Source: Eulemur rufifrons (Eukaryota > Chordata > Mammalia > Primates > Lemuridae). Taken from it: a DNA stretch of 64,000 bases. The position numbers were made by a program, and so were the translations under genes. The DNA lies in the NCBI RefSeq assembly GCF_041146395.1, contig NC_090997.1, positions 36,931,501 to 36,995,500 of the forward strand, in the 5' to 3' direction. How positions within the stretch are numbered: position 1 is the stretch's first letter; each line of letters starts with the position of its first letter. Of the stretch, positions 57,972 to 64,000 are shown one piece after another. The notes beneath the pieces were generated by a model. It had not been told where the DNA came from, made no database searches, and saw only the letters and a list, made by a program, of their open reading frames with translations.

Positions 57972-59469
57972 TTTCAGAAAAGAGCCAGCTGCAGTGCTGT
58001 CTTTTGGGACCATTGACTGCCTCTAGTTCATCAGGAGAAGCACTGGGATGTCCCAGGTGATGAGTGCGGCCCTAACTCCCAGGGGACCCCTTCTTGTGCT
58101 CCACCACAGCCTATGCAGGTGGAGTAATGAGGCTGGGTGGGGCTTGGTTGGGGGAGCCTGTGTTCAGGATCCACAAAGGCAGGCACAAGAGCTATTTTGG
58201 TAGGCATCAAGAGTCAGCTCCCAGGCTTCTGGGGAAAGCCACCAGGGAGGGGCTGAAGTGGCCCCATCAAGCCAGAAAGTCTGCTCATGGGAAAGGGGCC
58301 ATCTAGGATTTATAGTCTGGCAGGTGGTAATGGGTTTCTACTTCTCTCTCTTCTCCCTCTTCTCTTGCCTTGTGGCTTTCTTTCCAGCATCTGGTCACAA
58401 ACAGTAGTCCAAACTAGCTGATCTCACCAGAAATGGCACCATGAGCTGGGAGCTTCCCTGCCTAGATCCTGCCCTGGAGTGAAAGCATGGCTTTCCTGTT
58501 GGGAGAGGGTGTGCTGGGTGGCTCAGACCCATACTTTACCCTCCTTTTAATTCTGCCCATGTGGGGTCCCTCACTCCCAAGATTAGTTCACAAGTCTCCC
58601 CTCCATGTCCCAGAACAACAGAATTGAGTCCTGAAGTTACAGGATCCAGCCTGTACAGGAAACCTTGGTGTGGTGGGTGCACCAACAGAAGAGAAGCAGC
58701 TGCTTCTGAGAGCCCCAGATTAACCATCCCTTGGGGCATCCATGTCGACCCATATGGGAACTGCCATGACTGTGTTGGCAGCTGTGGGTGGGGAACGGGA
58801 GGAGGAGAAGAGTCTGAATGGAGGAGAGCTGGCACTCTGGTCTCCTTTCCCCAGAAGGCAGCTCACCATGAATGTCCAAGGTGTGTGATCACACAGTTCC
58901 CCTGGGACCCACCAGCCCCCTGTGGCCACCACAGTTTGAGCATGTATTGGGAAATGCTTGTATGGGGACCAGTGACAAGTAAACTGAAGGGCTGAATCTC
59001 CTTGGGGAGGACAAAGGCACACACTGGGTGGAGCAGCAGTATGGCACCTGCTGCCTCGGCTTGGGTCTGCGGTGAGGAGGAGTGACCCCAGGGGGCTGGC
59101 AACCCAGTATTCTGTCCTCAAGAAGCTCCCAGTTCACTGGCAGCAGCATCTTTTGGGCCCATGAGGGTAGAGAAGTTCTTCAGCAGTTCAGAAGCTCGCT
59201 GCAGTCTGCCAGAGGTGTGAAGAGAGAAAAACCAAACACACCCGCTTACCCTTTCCATGGGGCTCCAAATTCCTCTGGTGTTGATCTCTGCCAAAATCAT
59301 GCTCCTTCTTGTTCTCTGCAACTTCTTCCAATGGGATCTCTAGTAAGTGCTGGCACTTTGCTCTCAGAATTATATCTGGGGTATTTTTTTTTTCTTCTAA
59401 AACTTTTCTTTCTTTCTGAGACAATCTGGCAATCGATGTCTCTAGTCAGCCATTTTGCCCTCCCTCTGT

Positions 59470-59990
59470 TTATTCTTTTGTTGATGGACACTTGAGATGT
59501 TTCCAGCTTTTGGCTATTGTGAATAATGCTGAATTTAACATATGTGTACAGGTATCTGTTTGAGCCCCTGTTTCCAATGCTTTTGTATATACATCTGGGA
59601 GTGGAATTGCTGGGTTATATAGTAATTGTATGTTCAATTTTTTGAGGAACCACTAAAATGTTTTCCATATCAGCTGTATCATTGCACCACTAGCAACATA
59701 TAAAGTTTTCAGTTTCCCCAAATCCCTGCCATTACTTGTTATTATCCATCATTTTTCATTATAGCCACTCTTAGTGGGTGTGAAGTGGTATTGCATTGTG
59801 GTTTGAATTTGCATTTACCGAATCATTAATGATGTTGAAAATCTTTCCATCTGTTTATCAACCATTTGTTCATGTTCTTTGAAGAAATAGCTATGTTTTT
59901 TAATTGGATTGTTTATTTGTAGAAGTTCTTTATATATTCTAGATGAAAACCCCTTATCAGATATATGATTGGCAACTTGACATATGTGTT
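59470..59990 (-). mobile_element. Old L1M ORF2 part, antisense (right half of split element)
   Basis: 'TTGTTGATGGACACTTGAG', 'TTTGGCTATTGTGAATAATG', 'GAGTGGAATTGCTGGGTTAT', 'TTTTTTGAGGAACCACTAAA', 'TTAGTGGGTGTGAAGTGGTA' and 'CCCCTTATCAGATATATGAT' continue the consensus directly from 55845, proving that the DNA between was inserted. Confidence 0.85.
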
Positions 59991-60314
59991 AAGGGAAAGA
60001 GCAGGACCAACTGCTGGGCTCACTTCTGTCTTCCCTATCCCTCCAAGATCATGATTTCAGGAGTCCTGGCTATCTTCCTGTTCATTATATCCAAAATTAT
60101 ATCTCCCTGACCCCAGTAGACTTCCAAAAATTCAACTTAGCTTCCTTGCTCTTGTTTTCTGCAAGGCATTCAGCTTCTTATTCCTATGCCAATTTCAAAT
60201 CGTCACACTCCTTGAGGAGAAAAGCTGTGTAGAATGTCTGGCTTACTTCACTGAGCTGTCCTTTTCTCCAGCATCTTGGCCTCTCCAAGTCCTAGATGCT
60301 TTGGTAGTGTCCTA

Positions 60315-60320
<6 letters not shown>

Positions 60321-60353
<33 letters not shown>
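60321..60353. repeat. (AC)n microsatellite
   Basis: About 16 pure AC units. Frames running through it on both strands (60248-60497) are artefacts. A T-run follows at 60460-60474. The surrounding DNA 60000-60820 shows no gene. Confidence 0.95.
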
Positions 60354-60357
<4 letters not shown>

Positions 60358-60824
60358 TTTGTATTTTGTCCAGCTTTTCTATTATTCTCAGTTGGAGTGT
60401 AGGTAGAATAACTTGTAAACAAGCTATTCTTCTGTTGGCAGAACTGGAAATATTTGCCTTTTTTTTTTTTTTTAACTGGTTCACAATAGTCCATTGAATA
60501 AATATTCTACATTTTACTTGGTTTATATTGCTGGAATTTAGGTTTCTAATCTTCTATTAATATTATACATGGCCACAATGTCTAGCCAAGTTATTTTATA
60601 AGTGTTAGTAAATTTGTACTTTTGATAAATAGTATCAAATCGTTCTCTATTGAGGTTGTAGCAATTTTACTCCTACTGTCAATACGTGACAATGTCTATA
60701 CCACTACTCCCTTGAGGACAGAGTGTGTTTTCATACTTTTTGATGGGTAAAAATATTATCTCATTGCAAGGATAATTCTAATAAACTTTATTTTTATAAT
60801 ATAATAAACAATAGTAAAATTATG

Positions 60825-60990
60825 ATACAACATTTATTGCATGCTAGGAGTATGTATATTTCTAGTGTATTTTGTACTTTTACAGATGAGAAAACTGAGG
60901 TGAAAAGATCAAAGGACTCCAAGGTCCTCAGAAGTGAGGTGAGAATTGAAACCCAGATGTCTACCTTCTGACTCTGTGCTCTTAATAGGG
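60825..60990 (-). repeat. MIR SINE, antisense
   Basis: 'CATTTATTGCATGCTAGGAG', 'TTTTACAGATGAGAAAACTG' and 'GAATTGAAACCCAGATGTCT' then 'GTGCTCTTAATAGG' are the reverse-complement MIR order. Confidence 0.75.
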
Positions 60991-61120
60991 CAACAGAAAC
61001 CCAGATAATAATTCCAGGTATAATTTCAAGATAAGAATACTTTCCCTAAGGTAAAAATAACATACATATAGCGCTTATATTCTGTCTTCCTATTATTAGA
61101 AGCCACTAGAGCACCCAAAT

Positions 61121-61624
61121 TGTATTAATTTCCTATGGCTGCAATAACAAATTACCCCAAGCTAGTGGCTTAAAAATAACATAAATGTATTCTCTCACAG
61201 TTTCAGGGACCAGAAGTCTAAAATCAAGGTGCCTTTGGCAGGGACACACTCTCTCTTCAGGCTCCAGGGGAAAACATGCTCTTTGCCACCTCCAGCCTCT
61301 GGTGACTACTGGCATGCCTTGACTTACGGCCACATCACTCCAGCTGCTGGAGTGATTGATGGTCACGTTGCCTCCTCTTCTGTATGTCTTTTTTTCTGTG
61401 TGTCTCTATTCTCCCTCTGCCTTTCTCTCCTATAAGGATACATGTGATTGATTTAGGACTCAGATTATCTCTGACAAACTCCTACTTCTAAGACTCTTAA
61501 TGTAATCACATCTTTTACAATATAATACACTATTCACTTGTTCTCCATGTAAGGTAATATTCACAGATTCTGGGCATTATGACATGAACAAATATTTTGA
61601 GGGTCCACCTTTTAACACACTACA
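61121..61624 (-). mobile_element. MLT1-type LTR, antisense
   Basis: It starts 'TGTATTAATTTCCTATGGCT', then 'ACAAATTACCCCAAGCTAGT', 'CTCACAGTTTCAGGGACCAG', 'TCTAAAATCAAGGTGCCTTT' and 'TGTAATCACATCTTTTAC', and ends 'TTTTAACACACTACA'. This is a near full-length antisense MLT1. Flanks CAAAT (61116-61120) and CACAT (61625-61629) are a 5-bp duplication with one mismatch. Confidence 0.85.
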
Positions 61625-61654
61625 CACATTTGCCATTCAACTGAAATACCTTAA

Positions 61655-61960
61655 ACCCCTTCATTCATTCATCCATCCATTCATTTAAAATTTTTCATTA
61701 AAGTCCTGTTACATGACAGATGTTTCTCAATGTGCTGAAGGAAGAACAATAAATAGAAGAGATGCCAACTCTGTATTCATAGTGCTCATATTTTAGTTGA
61801 TAGAGCCAAATAATATAAGAAGGAAGTAAATATAGAGTGTCATCCAGTGAACAATGGCATGGAAAAGACTAAAGCAGGGAAGAGGGAGAGAAGTGCTGTG
61901 GGAGAGGGTGGTTGACATTTTAAGTGCAGTAGGACAGGAAGGCCTTTCTGAGAAAATGAC
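61655..61960 (-). mobile_element. L2 LINE, antisense (left half of split element)
   Basis: A 'CATTCATTCATCCATCCATT' tail, then 'GTTACATGACAGATGTTTC', 'GAGATGCCAACTCTG' and 'GAAGGCCTTTCTGAGAAAAT' follow the antisense L2 3' end. It continues after the MLT1 at 62445. Confidence 0.7.
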
Positions 61961-62439
61961 TGTGGTAGGCTGGCAGATGCCTTCCCCAGAAGTATCAGGT
62001 TCATCCCCAGAATCTGATGATGTTAAGTGTTACCTCATATGGCAAAGTCTTTGCTGATGTGATTGAGTTAAAGATCTAGAGTGAGGGGATTATCCTGGAT
62101 TATCCCAGTGGGTGCTAAATATTATAATAGGCATCCCTGTAACAGAGAGTCAGAGAGGATTTTATGTAGACAGAAGAGGGGGCAATGTGACCATGGAGGC
62201 AGAGATTGGAGTTATGAGGACCCAAGTTCAGTTTCTACCCAAAGCTGGGAGATGAAAGAAATGGATTCCCCATAGAGCCTCCAGAGGGCTTGTGGCCTTG
62301 CCAACACCACCTTGCTTTGGGCCCAGGGAAACATTATTTTAGATGCCTGCCCTCTAGAACTGTGAGAGAATGAATTTCTATTGTTTTAAGCCACAAAGTT
62401 TGTAGCAATGTGTTACGACAGCCATAAGAAACTAATACA
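61961..62439 (+). mobile_element. MLT1-type solo LTR inserted into L2
   Basis: It starts 'TGTGGTAGGCTGGCAGATGC', contains 'TTATCCTGGATTATCCCAG', 'GACCATGGAGGCAGAGATTG', 'CCCCATAGAGCCTCCAGAGG' and 'CTATTGTTTTAAGCCACAAA', and ends 'AGAAACTAATACA'. The 5-bp direct repeat ATGAC occurs immediately on both sides (61956-61960 and 62440-62444), the exact signature of MaLR integration. Confidence 0.92.
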
Positions 62440-62444
62440 ATGAC

Positions 62445-62870
62445 ATTTGCACAAATTCTTAAAGGAGGTGAAGGAACAAGTCATGCATATATCTGGGGAA
62501 TGGGAAGGCCAGGCAGAGGGAAACCTCATGCCCAACAGCCTTGGGCCGGAAGTGCGTGCCTGATGGGATTGAGTAAACATTAAAGCTCTTACTGAGACTT
62601 GAGAAAGGTGAGCAGGGAAAGGGTAGTGGGAGATAAGATCAGAGAGTTCAGAGGACCTGAGAACTCGGTAGTGACATTCATTTTTACTTCTGTGAGATGG
62701 GAAGTAACTGAAGGGTTTTAAGCACAGGGACGATAAGACCTGACCCTCTTACTCTAAGCAGCTCTAGATACCTTCCAAAAGGAGCCAGAATTACTCTGTC
62801 TGTGGTATTGATAAAAGACTACAGGGGGCTAAGAGTGGTAACAAGAGCCAATAAGGAGGTTACTGATGAT
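62445..62870 (-). mobile_element. L2 LINE, antisense (right half of split element)
   Basis: 'GGGAAGGCCAGGCAGAGGGA', 'GAAGGGTTTTAAGCACAGGG', 'ACGATAAGACCTGACCC' and 'ACAAGAGCCAATAAGGAGG' continue the antisense L2 order from before the MLT1 insertion. Confidence 0.7.
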
Positions 62871-64000
62871 GTTTAGTAGGCCACTGGTGCTGAGTCTGAA
62901 GTTTATAAGAGAGGTCTGCGTTGGAGAAAAATATTTCTGCATGTTATGACACTGGAAATCTGTTTTAAAACATTTCAGCATAGATATGGGGTGTTATGTA
63001 TGTGTTTGTTCAACTTCACTCACGGGGAAGTTAGTTTTCCTAATAAGAAATACTTTGTACACATGAAGGCATGATAACATTTAATCAAAAGGCTGCTGTA
63101 AGTGTTTGAGCTATCATTATTCCTGACCAACACCTGAGGCTTTGCAAATGGATGTTAGGAATTTCATTAGTGAATTTAATGGCTTTCTAATGAGTATAAT
63201 GGATATGCCAGAAATTATGTGTGGATTTGGTTGTATTCAACATATACAGATTGGTAAACTCTATCACACTTCTCCCACCACTGCTTGCATAGGATAATCA
63301 AGACAGGAAAGCTTTTTGCTCCTTACCTTTCAGAATGTCATTCAAGACATGATTATATGTAGTTATGGGTTAGAATATTCTGGTTGGCTGTGTCAAATAT
63401 TAGGTTAACTGAATCCTGCCTCTAAAATACTGTTGGGTGAGAGAATCTTTTATGCAAGAAGTGGTTGCTTTATCATTAAAAAAACAAAAACAAAAACAAA
63501 AACAAAAACAGAGAACTAGGATTTTATCAAGCTGACAATAGCAGGTTGCATAAGTGTTTTGTGCCTGATTATTAATAAGAGTTTGACTTACAAATGGTAG
63601 TATATAAGACAGAATTCAGTCAGATTTGCTTTCATTTAAAACCTGGCAGTATGATTTTGAGAGAGTAGGAATCTTTCATCTTCCTTAGCAGCAACTTAGG
63701 TTCAACAGAGGATTTACATGAGGGTTTCTAGCAAAAATTCCTGTGATGAACATATACAAACCCCTTTGGAATGGAAGGGGTCTCTTCTTCTCAATTCAAA
63801 CCTATAACTTCAGAATTTATTTCCTTTTCCCTTGTTACCTGAATATTAACTAACATGTTATCTATTATCATCAGTGGGTCACTCTGATAACCATCTAAAT
63901 GATTTTTCTTAATCATATTTTGTGCAAAACTTGAACAGAAGGTATATTCCTTCTTACTAAAGAGCATTCTTTATGCTTTATGGCATACAAAATATTAGAG
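62871..64000. other. Unassigned AT-rich end of window
   Basis: No gene or named repeat. An (AAAAC)n run at 63477-63511 may be the tail of an eroded retroelement. Sequence continues past the window edge. Confidence 0.35.
63477..63511. repeat. (AAAAC)n simple repeat
   Basis: About five CAAAA units after an A-run. The pattern is like the CAAA-type tail of the L1 at 21100-21133, but no L1 3' UTR precedes it. Confidence 0.9.

Larger units (their letters stand above)
55846..59469 (-). mobile_element. Younger prosimian L1, antisense, 5' UTR and 3' end kept, most of the body deleted
   Basis: From its 5' end on the minus strand, a GC-rich 5' UTR (59469-57695) starts with 'GCAAAATGGCTGACTAG', the usual L1 start style. 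It is joined directly near 57695 to the late ORF2 region: 57309-57668 encodes an open L1 ORF2 C-terminal segment. ORF1 and the endonuclease and reverse-transcriptase parts are missing. A further ORF2 deletion lies near 56680. The 3' end is present twice (56216-56600 and 55846-56215). It lies inside an older L1M whose halves flank it. Confidence 0.8.

Noticed and set aside
58094..59495. Dense cluster of overlapping frames on both strands
   Set aside because: All fall in the GC-rich 5' UTR of the inserted L1; multiple mutually overlapping frames indicate composition, not genes.
60248..60497. Pair of opposing frames over the (AC)n repeat
   Set aside because: His/Thr and Val/Cys repeat translations of the microsatellite.

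Overview
This window is nuclear DNA from a primate, most likely a strepsirrhine (lemur/loris type). It is AT-rich and CpG-poor, its repeat layers are typically mammalian (MIR, L2, L1M, MaLR LTRs, hAT and Tigger DNA transposons), and it contains dimeric Alu elements. The Alu at 23860-24198 has the 'GAGCAAGAGCGAGACC' and 'GACAACTAAAAATATA' linker wording I associate with lemurs and galagos. Several L1 3' ends (20935-21133, 27924-28239, 49250-49660, 55846-57695) carry the matching prosimian 3' UTR. I found no intact protein-coding gene, tRNA, rRNA or CRISPR array. The window reads as intergenic or intronic DNA, and nearly all long open frames in it are chance or repeat-derived.

Layout. 1-2000 is an old antisense L1. 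2430-2700 is an unnamed old repeat. 3290-3811 is an MLT1-type LTR, followed by unassigned DNA to 7420. 7425-8300 holds two short L1 3' ends in opposite orientation flanking a 121-codon open frame. 8300-13570 is mostly unassigned AT-rich DNA with a (TG)n microsatellite. 13575-16290 is a processed pseudogene of THAP12 (PRKRIR). 16290-23350 holds L1, MLT1, L2 and MIR fragments and a young L1 with a long target duplication. 23349-24207 holds a Tigger-like transposon and the strepsirrhine Alu. 24780-31550 is largely unassigned but includes an L1 with a 5' inversion. 31983-34366 is a nested stack: a MaLR LTR interrupted by a retrotransposed transcript end, an L2, then a second MaLR LTR. 35257-35316 is a perfect 28-bp-arm palindrome. 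37738-40960 is an Alu inside an ERV-L-like LTR, followed by degraded ERV-L internal sequence split by a hAT element carrying a 230-base pyrimidine tract. 41560-43740 holds three antisense LTR-like blocks. 44310-44955 is an antisense ADP/ATP translocase (SLC25A6-like) processed pseudogene. 45300-54410 is scattered L2, MIR, MLT1, MST/THE1, hAT and a prosimian L1. 55480-59990 is an old L1 split by a younger antisense L1 that keeps a 5' UTR and 3' end but has lost most of its body. 61121-62870 holds an antisense MLT1, then an L2 split by a sense MLT1 with a perfect 5-bp target duplication.

No genes act together here. The content is a record of retrotransposition: two recognisable gene retrocopies, at least one transcript-end retrocopy, and several nested insertions whose order can be read. 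I did not find a convincing undescribed biological system. The strongest items for a second look are the 5'UTR-retaining, body-deleted L1 with two CTCF-like motifs (57695-59469), the perfect palindrome (35257-35316), the retrocopy inside a MaLR LTR (32070-32296) and the unexplained open frame at 7703-8068.
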